A DNA stretch of 27,852 bases from CALGLS01 sp047626155 (GCA_047626155.1 JBLHRR010000063.1:1-27852), one strand, 5' to 3'; shown: positions 17,798-25,731, counted from the stretch's first letter. Notes: a model not told the origin generated them from the letters alone. Translations and numbers: made by a program.

Positions 17798-18409
17798 CTT
17801 TTCCTTGTGTGGGGTTTAGTGTGCTATGATCACGCAGAGAGAACAGAGAGCAAATGTGAAAACGAAATAGTACGATACTGTAAAGTAAGCACTTTGTTAG
17901 GTATGTAAGGATGAATGTGGGTGATACTGGGTGAGTTGTCTAAATAAAGACTTGGTTACTCATTCTAGGTTTTGTAGATTTATTGTTATTTTCTTCGTAC
18001 TTTTTTCTTAGCAAAAAAGCACCAAAAAGCCAAGGCTTTATAAACTTGACCTAAAAACCAGCAGCCTTCCCGCTCGCAGTCCAAGGTCGCCTTAAAAGGC
18101 TCTGGACTGCTCTTGAAGCTACGCTTTGCTGATTTTCTTAACGGCCAATTTTATAAGGCCAAGAACCCAACGGAATCTTATGTGGCTTTGATTGGCCTTA
18201 GGACGTTACTAATATGCATTCCTACAAGAATACTTTTTTCAGTGTGAGACACAGGTTCACAGAGCAAAAGTGAATTCACGTTTTTGTATCCTTTAAGTAA
18301 AACCTCAAAGGTTTACTTAACGTTTATACTCACCGATCACACATTTAGCCGCTTTTTCCATAAATTGCAGCTTACTATAATCTTCCTTCATTCAGAGAAA
18401 ATAAATAAA
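17798..18409. other. Repeat-rich intergenic region
   Basis: This stretch of about 600 bp has no convincing gene. In order it holds an ATCACGCAGAGAGAACAGAG motif of the CGCAGAG/CGCAAAG family (about 17828), a GTACTTTTTTCT/GCAAAAAAGCAC imperfect hairpin (17997-18022), a ~130-bp imperfect palindrome (18031-18162), and an AAGTAAAACCT/AGGTTTACTT palindrome (about 18293-18316). An ATG at 18284 opens a frame into the next gene but adds 42 uncharacteristic residues. Confidence 0.6.
18031..18162. repeat. Long imperfect palindrome (possible cruciform, MITE-like or structured RNA)
   Basis: The left half AAGGCTTTATAAACTTGACC (18032-18051) pairs with GGCCAATTTTATAAGGCC (18143-18160). Next, AAAACCAGCA pairs with TGCTGATTTT (18128-18137 region). 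In the centre, GCAGTCCAAGGTCGCCTT (18076-18093) pairs with AAGGCTCTGGACTGC (18096-18110). The whole element folds as one branched or bulged hairpin. No encoded protein is seen. Confidence 0.7.
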
Positions 18410-18883
18410 TTGACAAATAACCACATCCTCCGCCGTCTTCGCTACACCTTCGATTGGTCTGACGATAAAATGATAGCCCTTTTTGCATTAGCAGAAATGG
18501 AAGTTTCCCGCGCGCAGGTTTCTGATTGGCTCAAAAAAGACGAGGATCCAAGTTTCAGACGACTCACTGATTTTCAATTCGCGACTTTCCTCAATGGCTT
18601 CATCGTAAAGCACCGTGGAAAGAAAGAAGGTCCTACTCCAAAAGCAGAACAGGAAATCAACAACAACATCATCTTTAGAAAGCTGAAAATTGCTTTGAAC
18701 CTGAAGGTAGAAGAGATCTTGGACATCTTTATGCTGGTTAAGGCGCATGTGAGCAAACCGGAAGTGACGGCTTTGTTCAGACGCCCTGACCAACGGCAAT
18801 ACCGGGAATGTCAGGATCAATTTCTAAGATATTTCTTACAGGGACTCCAGGTGAAGTATGGGAAGAAGGAGGAGGAAAAATAG
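18410..18883 (+). CDS. DUF1456 (YehS family) protein
   Basis: The 157-residue protein has two tandem DUF1456 repeats. Each has an N-NxIxRRLRxxxxxxxxxMxxxF helix pair: TNNHILRRLRYTFDWSDDKM, then NNIIFRKLKIALNLKVEEIL, each followed by a VSxxxVxxxxxxxDxxxxxxC/FxxxxLxxFL(N/Q)G block. This is the E. coli YehS architecture; its molecular function is not established. I choose the TTG at 18410 as start because it places the first repeat at the N-terminus as in the family. The upstream ATG at 18284 would add 42 residues encoded partly in a palindrome. The C-terminus is lysine-rich. It lies 88 bp upstream of the helicase, which has its own promoter box. Confidence 0.82.
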   Translation: MTNNHILRRLRYTFDWSDDKMIALFALAEMEVSRAQVSDWLKKDEDPSFRRLTDFQFATFLNGFIVKHRGKKEGPTPKAEQEINNNIIFRKLKIALNLKVEEILDIFMLVKAHVSKPEVTALFRRPDQRQYRECQDQFLRYFLQGLQVKYGKKEEEK

Positions 18884-18936
18884 GGTTGATCAGCCATCAT
18901 CTAACCTGATCCACCCTCTTATTCCTTCCTTTTACT

Positions 18937-18944
18937 TACCTTTG
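18937..18944 (+). promoter_or_regulatory. Bacteroidota -7 promoter box TACCTTTG
   Basis: This exact TAnnTTTG lies 27 bp upstream of the helicase ATG, in the typical context TTACCTTTGCAG. Transcription would start about 25 nt before the ATG or closer. No clear TTG at -33. Confidence 0.6.
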
Positions 18945-18971
18945 CAGAAATTTTACAAACTAATACTCTAA

Positions 18972-20345
18972 ATGGCGATTTCCTTTAACGAACTTGGATT
19001 AATTAAGCAATTGCAAACCGCGGTTGACGAACTCGGATTTGATCATCCTACACCGATTCAGGAGGAATCCTATCCGGTGGTACGTTCTGGTCAGAATATC
19101 GTAGGTATTGCGCAGACTGGTACGGGAAAGACCTTTGCTTACCTTTTGCCGATTATCAATGACCTTAAGTTCGCTAAGCAAACGGCGCCGAGGGTTTGTA
19201 TTCTGGTTCCAACAAGGGAGCTGGTATTGCAGGTGGTGGAAGAGGTGGAGAAACTAACAAAATATATTAGTCTCCGAGTGGTTGGGGTTTATGGTGGTAC
19301 CAACATCAATACGCAGGGACAACAGGTGGCGCAGGGAGCTGATATTATTGTGGGAACACCGGGTCGTTTTTATGACCTCGGTTTGCGAAGGTCGTTCTCG
19401 ATGAAGTCTTGCAAACAGTTGGTTATTGATGAAGTAGATGTAATGTTAGATTTGGGATTCCTATTCCAATTGACAAACATTTTTGAGTTGCTTCCGGAAC
19501 GCCGACAGAACATCATGTTCTCCGCAACGATGACTGATGAAGTTGATGAATTGATAAAAACCTTCTTTTATAAACCTGTCAAAATAGAAATTGCGACAAG
19601 TGGAACACCGCTGGATAACATTTCCCAACACTGCTATTCCGTACGGAATTTTTATACGAAAGTAAATCTCTTAGCGCATTTGTTGAGAAACAGAAAGGAC
19701 TTAACTAAAGTATTGGTCTTTGTTCCTAGTAAGAAAAATGCGGATCGGCTTTTCGCAAAATTAGAACCAGAATTCGCTGCGGAAATGGCGATTATTCACT
19801 CGAACAAAACTCAGAATTATCGTATCCGCTCCATTGAGCAATTCAACGATGGAAAGAACAGAATCCTAGTAGCGACTGACGTAATGGCTCGTGGTTTGGA
19901 TTTAGATCGAATTAGTCATGTTATAAATATTGATACACCGAATTTTCCAGAAAACTACATGCACCGAATCGGTCGTACAGGCCGTGCGGAGCAAGCGGGT
20001 AATTCCATTCTATTCTTTACAGAAAAAGAATTACCAGCTAAGGTAGCTATTGAGGAATTGATGGACTATGAAATCCCAATGTTGCCTTTCCCAGAAGAGG
20101 TAGATATCGAAACTCAATTGACGCCAGAGGAACGTCCGGAACAACATGGCCAGAAGGATCCGAATAGAAATAGTAGAAAGAAGGATTCGGGTAAGGGGGC
20201 TGCCTTTCATGAGAAGAGTGAGAAGAATTCAAAGGTTAATGCTCCGGGGAAGTATTGGAGAGAGCTGGCGAAGAAGTATAAGAAGAGTCAGACGCGGGGG
20301 GATAAGATTCAGAATCGGGCTAGTCGGAAGAATAAAAGGGGGTAG
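18972..20345 (+). CDS. DEAD-box family RNA helicase (motif II is DEVD)
   Basis: The 457-residue protein unwinds or remodels RNA using ATP, probably in ribosome assembly or RNA decay. The Q motif (FNELGL...GFDHPTPIQ, 5-30), motif I AQTGTGKT (47-54), PTREL (80-84), GTPGRF (128-133), SAT (184-186), ATDVMARGLDLD, and motif VI HRIGRTGRAE (near 330-340) are intact. Motif II reads VIDEVDVML (151-159), so the usual DEAD is DEVD; Asp153 and Glu154 needed for Mg-ATP hydrolysis remain. The last ~80 residues are a basic low-complexity tail rich in K, R, N and S, typical of RNA-binding extensions in RhlE-like helicases. A promoter box lies just upstream. The RhlE subfamily call is inferred. Confidence 0.93.
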   Translation: MAISFNELGLIKQLQTAVDELGFDHPTPIQEESYPVVRSGQNIVGIAQTGTGKTFAYLLPIINDLKFAKQTAPRVCILVPTRELVLQVVEEVEKLTKYISLRVVGVYGGTNINTQGQQVAQGADIIVGTPGRFYDLGLRRSFSMKSCKQLVIDEVDVMLDLGFLFQLTNIFELLPERRQNIMFSATMTDEVDELIKTFFYKPVKIEIATSGTPLDNISQHCYSVRNFYTKVNLLAHLLRNRKDLTKVLVFVPSKKNADRLFAKLEPEFAAEMAIIHSNKTQNYRIRSIEQFNDGKNRILVATDVMARGLDLDRISHVINIDTPNFPENYMHRIGRTGRAEQAGNSILFFTEKELPAKVAIEELMDYEIPMLPFPEEVDIETQLTPEERPEQHGQKDPNRNSRKKDSGKGAAFHEKSEKNSKVNAPGKYWRELAKKYKKSQTRGDKIQNRASRKNKRG

Positions 20346-20668
20346 GGCTGGAGTGTTGGGTATACTTTAAATCAGTTATACTGCCTGTTGGTTTTTAATT
20401 TTTGCGATAATCAATTGACTTGGCTCTCGCCGATGTTTGTATTGATTATGGCTATTCGTCTATTTTAGAGAACGTTTATTTTTCTAGCTTAGAATCGTAT
20501 TTCGAAAATATAATTTGCGTGTATTTTAAGAGATGTATTTTTCTTGACAGTTGTGGATACACCCCCAATTATGGATATACAAACATTATGGGCAATCAAG
20601 AGAAAAAACAATACAAATACATCTGATGAAGTTTGTATTGAGTAATTGAATTATAAGTCAATATAAAA
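20346..20668. other. AT-rich intergenic region with a short inverted repeat
   Basis: No gene is supported in these 323 bases. A 9-bp inverted repeat CAATACAAA (20609-20617) and TTTGTATTG (20632-20640) lies near the 3' end, and GTTTGTATTGA also occurs directly at about 20435. A 68-aa open frame from 20420 has no recognisable features. Confidence 0.4.
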
Positions 20669-21118
20669 ATGAGTTTTGAAAAAGAATATTACCTTTTGAA
20701 AACTAAAAATGAGGTTTATGATGGATTAAAAAACCATCGAAATGATAATACCATATGGTTACCAAAATTTATTGTGACAAAATCAGAAGAGAGTAAGATC
20801 GTATTAGTCTCACCATTATCTATTAATTTAATTAATGGATTTGGAAGAGTAAAAATTCAAGGGGAGATTGATAATAAAATTAACAGAATTAAATTTGTAA
20901 AAAGCTATCCATATGGGCTAATAGTAATTGGAATTTCTATAATGGTATTTATGTTAATCGCACCAATTTATTTTGAGGAAATAATTATCTTTAGAATACC
21001 CTTTTTAACAATAATGCCCGTTATTATAGTCTTATCATTCTTGATTTATAGATTTCAACAAAAAAAATTATTAAAAAGAGTTATAAAATTCTTGAGAAAA
21101 AAAAGACTAGTTGAATGA
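20669..21118 (+). CDS. Small membrane protein of unknown function
   Basis: The 149-residue product is not recognised. The first ~90 residues are polar and probably cytoplasmic beta-rich (IWLPKFIVTKSEESKIVLVS). Two hydrophobic helices follow at about 83-103 (GLIVIGISIMVFMLIAPIYF) and 108-127 (FRIPFLTIMPVIIVLSFLIY), and a very basic tail (QQKKLLKRVIKFLRKKRLVE). The gene is far more AT-rich than the helicase upstream. An ATG start follows TATAAAA. No ribosome-binding or promoter consensus is clear. It lies with two other small AT-rich genes and may be accessory. Confidence 0.6.
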   Translation: MSFEKEYYLLKTKNEVYDGLKNHRNDNTIWLPKFIVTKSEESKIVLVSPLSINLINGFGRVKIQGEIDNKINRIKFVKSYPYGLIVIGISIMVFMLIAPIYFEEIIIFRIPFLTIMPVIIVLSFLIYRFQQKKLLKRVIKFLRKKRLVE

Positions 21119-21172
21119 CTATCGTTTAATAATATTAGAGTTCTACTAATAATGAGTAATAAAAATTAGGTT

Positions 21173-21487
21173 GTGAAAAGATCAAGTTATATCCAATTAA
21201 TATTCTTAATAACCATATTTACAATTGGATTTTTTTGGTCTAAAAAATCAAAAAGATTATTAGGTGAATGTTCAATTGAAACCACAGCATATGTTATTGA
21301 TAAATATAAAATTTCGAAACGAGGATGGTTTATGAAATATAAATATAAGGTAAATGATAATGAATATAAGAGTTCAGAATCTATTAAAGGAAAAAAGGCA
21401 ATAACTGCCATTAATGTTGGAAATACAATTAAAATACGATATTCTTGCGAAGATACTTCAATAAGTAAATATATTGAAATTGAATAG
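21173..21487 (+). CDS. Small DUF3592-like membrane-anchored protein
   Basis: The 104-residue product starts at GTG 21173. One N-terminal hydrophobic helix (about 6-23, YIQLIFLITIFTIGFFW) is followed by a lysine pair and a short beta domain. The pattern ETTAYVIDKYKISKRGWFMK, KYKVNDNEYKSSESIKGKK, then VGNTIKIRYSCEDTSISKYI resembles DUF3592-type domains (TAxVxxxxxx, Yx(V)NxxxYxS, GxxIxVxYxxxxPxxS). The resemblance is visual and has not been searched. The gene is very AT-rich like its upstream neighbour and is separated from it by 54 bp. Confidence 0.6.
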   Translation: MKRSSYIQLIFLITIFTIGFFWSKKSKRLLGECSIETTAYVIDKYKISKRGWFMKYKYKVNDNEYKSSESIKGKKAITAINVGNTIKIRYSCEDTSISKYIEIE

Positions 21488-21584
21488 ATAGAATGCACAC
21501 ACATACCAGATATACAGCCATAGCTACGAGGGGACTCTGAGGCTAGTTTTCTTCGCTACGGTACATATCTAATCGTTGAACACA

Positions 21585-21680
21585 ATGATGAAGAACACGT
21601 GGATCATATTAGCACTTTCAATAATGTTATTTGGTTGTAATTATTCTTATAAATGTGAGCAATATCGCAAGCTTCCCTAA
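21585..21680 (+). pseudogene. Truncated lipoprotein remnant
   Basis: A 31-codon frame reads MMKNTWIILALSIMLFGCNY and then ends after a further 11 residues. It is a clean lipoprotein signal peptide with lipobox LFGC (Cys at residue 18), but almost no mature protein follows. This is probably the 5' remnant of a lipoprotein gene, although a very small lipoprotein is not excluded. It lies at the boundary of the AT-rich island. Confidence 0.5.
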
Positions 21681-21767
21681 CAATGCATCCACATATTTCA
21701 GTATGTTCCAAAATGAAACATACTATACAGTTAGCTATTAAATCAAAAATACTTAATCAATTCCCAC

Positions 21768-22466
21768 TCAACAAATCACCATCAACCTCCTCTCCCCAGT
21801 CTTCTCCTCCGGCGCACGATGAAGACAAGGAAGAACCCGACTCTCAGGATGATCAACCGCCAACCTCCACAAGTGACCCAGACCTAAGCTGATAGGCCGT
21901 GCCTCAGGCTTCGCTTGATAATGCAGATCAAAGAAATACTCACTCAAAAACGATTCAAAACCTTCCTCCGCTCCATCATATAACTTTTTGAGCTCCTCAC
22001 GAATTTCGGGAATAAGCACTTTTTGTATGCCTTGTGAATTTGGCAATATGTCACTCGGCTCGCCATAGTAGGTGCATAAAAAAGTATCGGTTGGTACAGT
22101 AGAGCGATCTACATGAAAAGAATAAACATCGGTTGGAAAAAACGGGTAGCTATCATCTCTCTCATAGCACTTGATCACATTAAGGATTGAAGATGCGCCA
22201 TGTTCCTTCAAGAGCTTCAAGTCACTTAAAAGAATTTCACGAGCAAGCTGCCCTTGCTCAGTCAACTTAAGTTCGCGAAGCTCGTCTTGATCAAGTTCCG
22301 CCATGTTTTCCTTTAGTTCTATCTGATTAACAATCTCAGAAAAATCACCTATTAGTTTACGAGTCCAACACATCGCATTAATTGCTCCATGAAAAGGCGT
22401 GGAAACAAGGTCTTGAAAACTGGTGACACTGTGAATTTGATTCTCAGCAGGAGATATATCTATCAT
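21768..22466 (-). CDS. DUF1826-like protein
   Basis: The 232-residue protein is cytoplasmic, without signal or membrane segment. It resembles DUF1826: a helical N-terminal half, then YSFHVDRS (115-122) and DTFLCTYYGEPSDIL (127-141) where the family has an FHxD...LLCTYxGPG-like block, and near the end LPCLHRAPEEKTGERRLMV (212-230) where the family has a HRSP...RLLL-like block. The conserved His residues recall cupin/2-oxoglutarate-oxygenase-like folds, but function is unestablished. In other bacteria DUF1826 genes are often linked to zinc-responsive CobW GTPases; none is seen here. Base composition is less AT-rich than the island to its left. The identification is by eye. Confidence 0.6.
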   Translation of the reverse strand: MIDISPAENQIHSVTSFQDLVSTPFHGAINAMCWTRKLIGDFSEIVNQIELKENMAELDQDELRELKLTEQGQLAREILLSDLKLLKEHGASSILNVIKCYERDDSYPFFPTDVYSFHVDRSTVPTDTFLCTYYGEPSDILPNSQGIQKVLIPEIREELKKLYDGAEEGFESFLSEYFFDLHYQAKPEARPISLGLGHLWRLAVDHPESRVLPCLHRAPEEKTGERRLMVIC

Positions 22467-22594
22467 AATGGGTAATATAAGTTTAAAATCATTTGACGAA
22501 AGTGGTAGATTACGTTCCTATAACTATGGAAGTATTCAAAGGCGAGCGTTCTCCGTTAAAGCACATACAACAATTCTACACAATCAAAACTTCC

Positions 22595-24160
22595 CTAATT
22601 CTCCAACAACAATCCTACAGCACTCGCTGGCTGAATAACCTTCCCCGTCACCTTAACATCTTTCGTCGCCTTCCCCGTCAAATTTAAAATATTGTAAGCC
22701 GCCTCTGTCGTCAAGTCAGGCTGCAAACTTTTCATGATACCTAGAAGACCAGCCACATAAGGCGTTGCCATAGAAGTACCATTAAAAGCAGTGTACTGAT
22801 TGCCAGGAATTGTAGAATAAATATTAACCCCAGGAGCAGCGATCCCTCGTTCAATATTATTAATATAATTAGAGAAGGAAGCTTTTCCTAACAAGGTATC
22901 TACAGCAGCAACCGTGATAACCCCTTTCGCATTTGCAGGCGCAATGAATTTCGCATCTCCATTGTTATTTCCGGCAGCAACTACTACGATGGCTCCTTTC
23001 TTATTGGCGTAAGCTACCGCATCAGAATAAGCTTTTTGTTTAGGATCTCTGGAAACGCCACCTAAGGACATAGAGATTACATCTGCGCCATTGTCAGCAG
23101 CTTCTAGGATGCCGTTAATGATCATTCTTTGGGTACCGCCCCCGTAGTTGTTTAGCACTTTGATGCTGGTTACTTTTACAAAAGAATTATCCATGGCTAA
23201 TGAGGCAACTCCGATTCCATTATTGGAAACAGCGGCAGCGATACCGGCGCAATGCGTTCCGTGGCCAATGCCATCCTTATCGTATTTTGATTTCAGCGAT
23301 TCATAGTTTCCAGCAAGGTCTTCATGACTGCCATCTACTCCAGTATCAAGGATGAAAATATGAGCTTTCTTTTTTACTTTGATTTTCTTGGAACGAAGCA
23401 GGTGGTAGAAATCCGCAACACCTGTTTCTTTAAAACTCCATTGTTTATCAATTTCCGGATCGTTTATTTTATAATCACGAGGGCTTCTTCGACTTGGTTC
23501 GGCTTTGATTGGACTGACTGTAATCGTTTCATTTTCTTCTACATAATCAACGGTAGCAGTTAAGCTTCGTAATGCGGTAACAATTTCTGCACGTTTGCCT
23601 TCAAAAGCCTTTGGAATGTTTACGGTGTAGTAATCATCCAATTCGGTAGCGGCTTCATCTTGCATGGTGAAGGCAGGCTTTAGTTCCAAGTTGTATTGCT
23701 CAACCAAGTTTTTTAGAACATCCAAATTTTGCCCTTCCGCTATTTCCAACAATAACTCTCCATTTTGATCTAAACCTTCAGAAGCATTTTTATCGATTGT
23801 AGGGATAGTTACTTTTTTCGAAAGGGGAGGAGTGGCAAAAGTTTGTACCAGCTGCGCTTTAAAATACATTTGATAAGCCACTGCTGAACCAAGAATCATT
23901 AGAATGAAAGCAGTTCTATTGTTTCTCAGCATAGAGAACCCCGCTGCCAATCCACTGATAATAAGTAAATCCCGAAATAAGATACTGAGCTTATAGTCCA
24001 TTGAAACCTCCGCAGAGATAACCGAAAACATATAAGAACTCAGGGCAACGAAAAACACCATTTGCAAAACAGTGCTCAACTTTGAGGAATGCTTCACAAA
24101 GAACCAACCGACGAGGCCGATTAAGGTGAAGAGGAAAGAGAAGTGATATATTTCTGCCAT
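22595..24160 (-). CDS. Membrane-anchored subtilisin-like serine protease (S8)
   Basis: The 521-residue protein has an N-terminal block of about four membrane helices (residues 6-23, 31-50, 59-77, 83-105). A linker and a small I9-inhibitor-like propeptide region follow (about 174-216, YYTVNIPKAFEGKRAEI). The S8 catalytic domain (about 262-515) has the triad in IFILDTGVDGSHED (Asp272), GIGHGTHCAG (His300) and FNGTSMATPY (Ser463), plus the oxyanion Asn in VVAAGNNN (Asn398). All catalytic residues are present, so it is probably active. Subtilisins usually carry a signal peptide; a polytopic anchor is unusual and would tether the protease on the outer face of the inner membrane if the even helix count holds with an outward N-terminus, which is not certain. 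Confidence 0.92.
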   Translation of the reverse strand: MAEIYHFSFLFTLIGLVGWFFVKHSSKLSTVLQMVFFVALSSYMFSVISAEVSMDYKLSILFRDLLIISGLAAGFSMLRNNRTAFILMILGSAVAYQMYFKAQLVQTFATPPLSKKVTIPTIDKNASEGLDQNGELLLEIAEGQNLDVLKNLVEQYNLELKPAFTMQDEAATELDDYYTVNIPKAFEGKRAEIVTALRSLTATVDYVEENETITVSPIKAEPSRRSPRDYKINDPEIDKQWSFKETGVADFYHLLRSKKIKVKKKAHIFILDTGVDGSHEDLAGNYESLKSKYDKDGIGHGTHCAGIAAAVSNNGIGVASLAMDNSFVKVTSIKVLNNYGGGTQRMIINGILEAADNGADVISMSLGGVSRDPKQKAYSDAVAYANKKGAIVVVAAGNNNGDAKFIAPANAKGVITVAAVDTLLGKASFSNYINNIERGIAAPGVNIYSTIPGNQYTAFNGTSMATPYVAGLLGIMKSLQPDLTTEAAYNILNLTGKATKDVKVTGKVIQPASAVGLLLEN

Positions 24161-24428
24161 AACCTGTTTAATTGAAAATTGAAAATGGATAATAGAAAAT
24201 TCCCGATCGTGGGGAACGCGTTAATATGCTGCGTTCGCTCTGCGGCCTCTGCGCTCTCTGCGTGATTCATTCACACTATATCGCTTTTACTCACGCAAAG
24301 GCCGCAGAGAGCGCTGAGCTAGCGTGGGTTTCGCGAAGAGCGCTACCTGTCGTCCAAACGACTCAGCTGCTCTTTCTTTTAATTAGTTTGTAAACTATTC
24401 TGACTCCTTTTATATTTATATAACGTAA

Positions 24429-24436
24429 CAAAAGTA
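24429..24436 (-). promoter_or_regulatory. Possible -7 box TACTTTTG for the subtilisin gene
   Basis: The plus-strand CAAAAGTA is an exact TAnnTTTG on the minus strand, about 270 bp from the protease ATG. The leader would be long and would cross the inverted repeat pair, so this is uncertain. Confidence 0.33.
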
Positions 24437-24606
24437 ACTTTTAAATGTATGAATGATTGAAAATGGGGACTTATAGCCGTCATTAATCGACTGAATTTGG
24501 ACAAGGAGCTGCTAAAAAGCAGAATAGAACGGGCAGTTCCCTTTTATTTATTAAGTCATTAACTTTCTACTAACAGAAAAAGGCTCCATAAAGAGTAAAA
24601 AATTTA

Positions 24607-24614
24607 TACTTTTG
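24607..24614 (+). promoter_or_regulatory. Bacteroidota -7 promoter box TACTTTTG for trxB
   Basis: An exact TAnnTTTG within TTTATACTTTTGCAGCC, 57 bp upstream of the trxB ATG. It gives a leader of about 50 nt containing a small CCTGTTT/AAGCAGG hairpin. Confidence 0.6.
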
Positions 24615-24671
24615 CAGCCTGTTTGAAAAGCAGGTATCATAATAATACCATTACCAAAGTAAATATTCAAA

Positions 24672-25616
24672 ATGAGTAAAGAAATCGAACACATACATTG
24701 CCTGATCATTGGCTCTGGTCCTGCTGGATACACAGCAGCTATTTATGCAGCACGAGCAGGAATGACTCCTGTTGTTTACACTGGCCCTGAACCAGGTGGA
24801 CAACTGATGATTACAACCGACGTTGAAAACTACCCAGGTTACCCAGATGGGATCATGGGGCCTGCAATGATGGATGAATTCCGTAAGCAAGCAGAACGTT
24901 TTGGGACAATTGTAAAATACGAGATGATCTCCAAAGTTGACTTCTCAGGACCAGTTCATAAAGTATGGACAGAATCTGGAGAAGAAGTACATGCCGATTC
25001 GGTTATTATTTCTACCGGAGCTTCTGCAAAATGGTTGGGTTTAGAATCTGAAAAGCGATTGACCAATTTGGGTGTATCTGCCTGTGCGGTTTGTGATGGT
25101 TTCTTTTTCAAAGGAATGGACGTTGGTGTAGTTGGTGCTGGAGACACGGCGGCTGAAGAAGCTTCTTATCTTGCTAAGCTTTGCCCAACCGTACACATGT
25201 TTGTACGTCGTGATGAAATGCGTGCTTCTAAAGTAATGCAGGACAGAGTGAAGAATACAGAAAATATCATTATCCACTGGAATACAGAAACGGATGAAAT
25301 CCTAGGTGCTGAGGAAGTAGAAGGTGTAAGAGTGGTTAACAATAAAACAGGAGAGAAGAAAGTGGTTCCATTGAAAGGTTTCTTCGTTGCTATTGGCCAC
25401 AATCCGAATACGGGTATTTTTACTGACTTTATTGACCATGACGAAACAGGTTATTTAATGCCTAAAGCTGGAACTGCTCATAGTAACATTCCTGGTGTAT
25501 TTTTGAGTGGAGATGCAGCGGACAAAGTATATCGTCAGGCAGTAACTGCTGCGGGTACGGGCTGTATGGCTGCCTTGGATGCAGAGCGTTATTTGACTGA
25601 AAAGGGCATCGTTTAA
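24672..25616 (+). CDS. trxB: Thioredoxin-disulfide reductase
   Basis: This NADPH-dependent flavoenzyme keeps thioredoxin reduced in the cytoplasm. The 314-residue protein has the usual low-molecular-weight TrxB length. The FAD-binding motif is IGSGPAGYTAAIYAARAG (about 14-31), the redox-active pair is CAVCDG (Cys138, Cys141), the NADPH-binding motif is VVGAGDTAAEEASYL, and the C-terminal FAD-binding block is GVFLSGDAADKVYRQAVTAA. All key residues are present. It has a well-placed promoter box, and a large hairpin follows the stop codon. The SlyD-like isomerase gene follows on the same strand with its own promoter box. Confidence 0.97.
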   Translation: MSKEIEHIHCLIIGSGPAGYTAAIYAARAGMTPVVYTGPEPGGQLMITTDVENYPGYPDGIMGPAMMDEFRKQAERFGTIVKYEMISKVDFSGPVHKVWTESGEEVHADSVIISTGASAKWLGLESEKRLTNLGVSACAVCDGFFFKGMDVGVVGAGDTAAEEASYLAKLCPTVHMFVRRDEMRASKVMQDRVKNTENIIIHWNTETDEILGAEEVEGVRVVNNKTGEKKVVPLKGFFVAIGHNPNTGIFTDFIDHDETGYLMPKAGTAHSNIPGVFLSGDAADKVYRQAVTAAGTGCMAALDAERYLTEKGIV

Positions 25617-25662
25617 ATTCGATTTTTAATCGGCTGCTTTAGCTTTTAGCAGATGGCAGTTA

Positions 25663-25706
25663 GCAGTTGGCTTCCCTATAATGCAAGATAGAGGGAAGCC
25701 AACTGC
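25663..25706 (+). terminator. Long hairpin after trxB (terminator or intergenic repeat)
   Basis: A perfect 15-bp inverted repeat (GCAGTTGGCTTCCCT at 25663-25677, complement at 25692-25706) has a 14-nt loop. Flanking GGCAGT and ACTGC tracts extend partial pairing. No T-run follows immediately, so it may be a repeat element rather than a classical terminator. Confidence 0.55.
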
Positions 25707-25723
25707 CACTGCTAAATAATTAC

Positions 25724-25731
25724 TATTTTTG
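25724..25731 (+). promoter_or_regulatory. Bacteroidota -7 promoter box TATTTTTG for the SlyD-like gene
   Basis: An exact TAnnTTTG lying 18 bp after the trxB hairpin and 52 bp before the ATG at 25784. It suggests independent transcription of the isomerase gene. Confidence 0.5.

Larger units (their letters stand above)
24161..24671. other. Divergent intergenic region with inverted CGCAGAG/CGCAAAG repeats
   Basis: This 511-bp spacer between divergent genes holds a facing pair of repeats. GCGGCCTCTGCGCTCTCTGCG (part, about 24241-24262) is the reverse complement of TCACGCAGAGAGCGCAGAGG, and TCACGCAAAGGCCGCAGAGA lies at about 24291-24310. A minus-strand -7 box is at 24429-24436 and a plus-strand box at 24607-24614. 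A 7-bp stem, CCTGTTT/AAGCAGG (about 24618-24634), lies in the trxB leader. Confidence 0.6.

Noticed and set aside
18284..18409. Upstream ATG extension of the DUF1456 gene
   Set aside because: The added 42 residues do not match the family and overlap a palindrome.
18488..18820. 110-aa minus-strand frame
   Set aside because: It is antisense to the DUF1456 gene, whose repeats are recognisable on the plus strand.
21187..21504. 105-aa hydrophobic frame on the minus strand
   Set aside because: It is the complement of the DUF3592-like gene and is driven by AT-richness; the plus-strand frame has a start and a pattern.
21683..21892. 69-aa plus-strand frame
   Set aside because: It overlaps the 3' end of the DUF1826-like gene antisense and is low-complexity (S/P/D).
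22468..22624. 52-aa plus-strand frame starting MGNISLKSF
   Set aside because: It runs into the antisense strand of the protease gene and has no recognisable features.
24241..24340. tRNA-like or CRISPR-like inverted repeats before trxB
   Set aside because: The pair is a facing set of CGCAGAG/CGCAAAG repeats with no cloverleaf and no regular spacer array.
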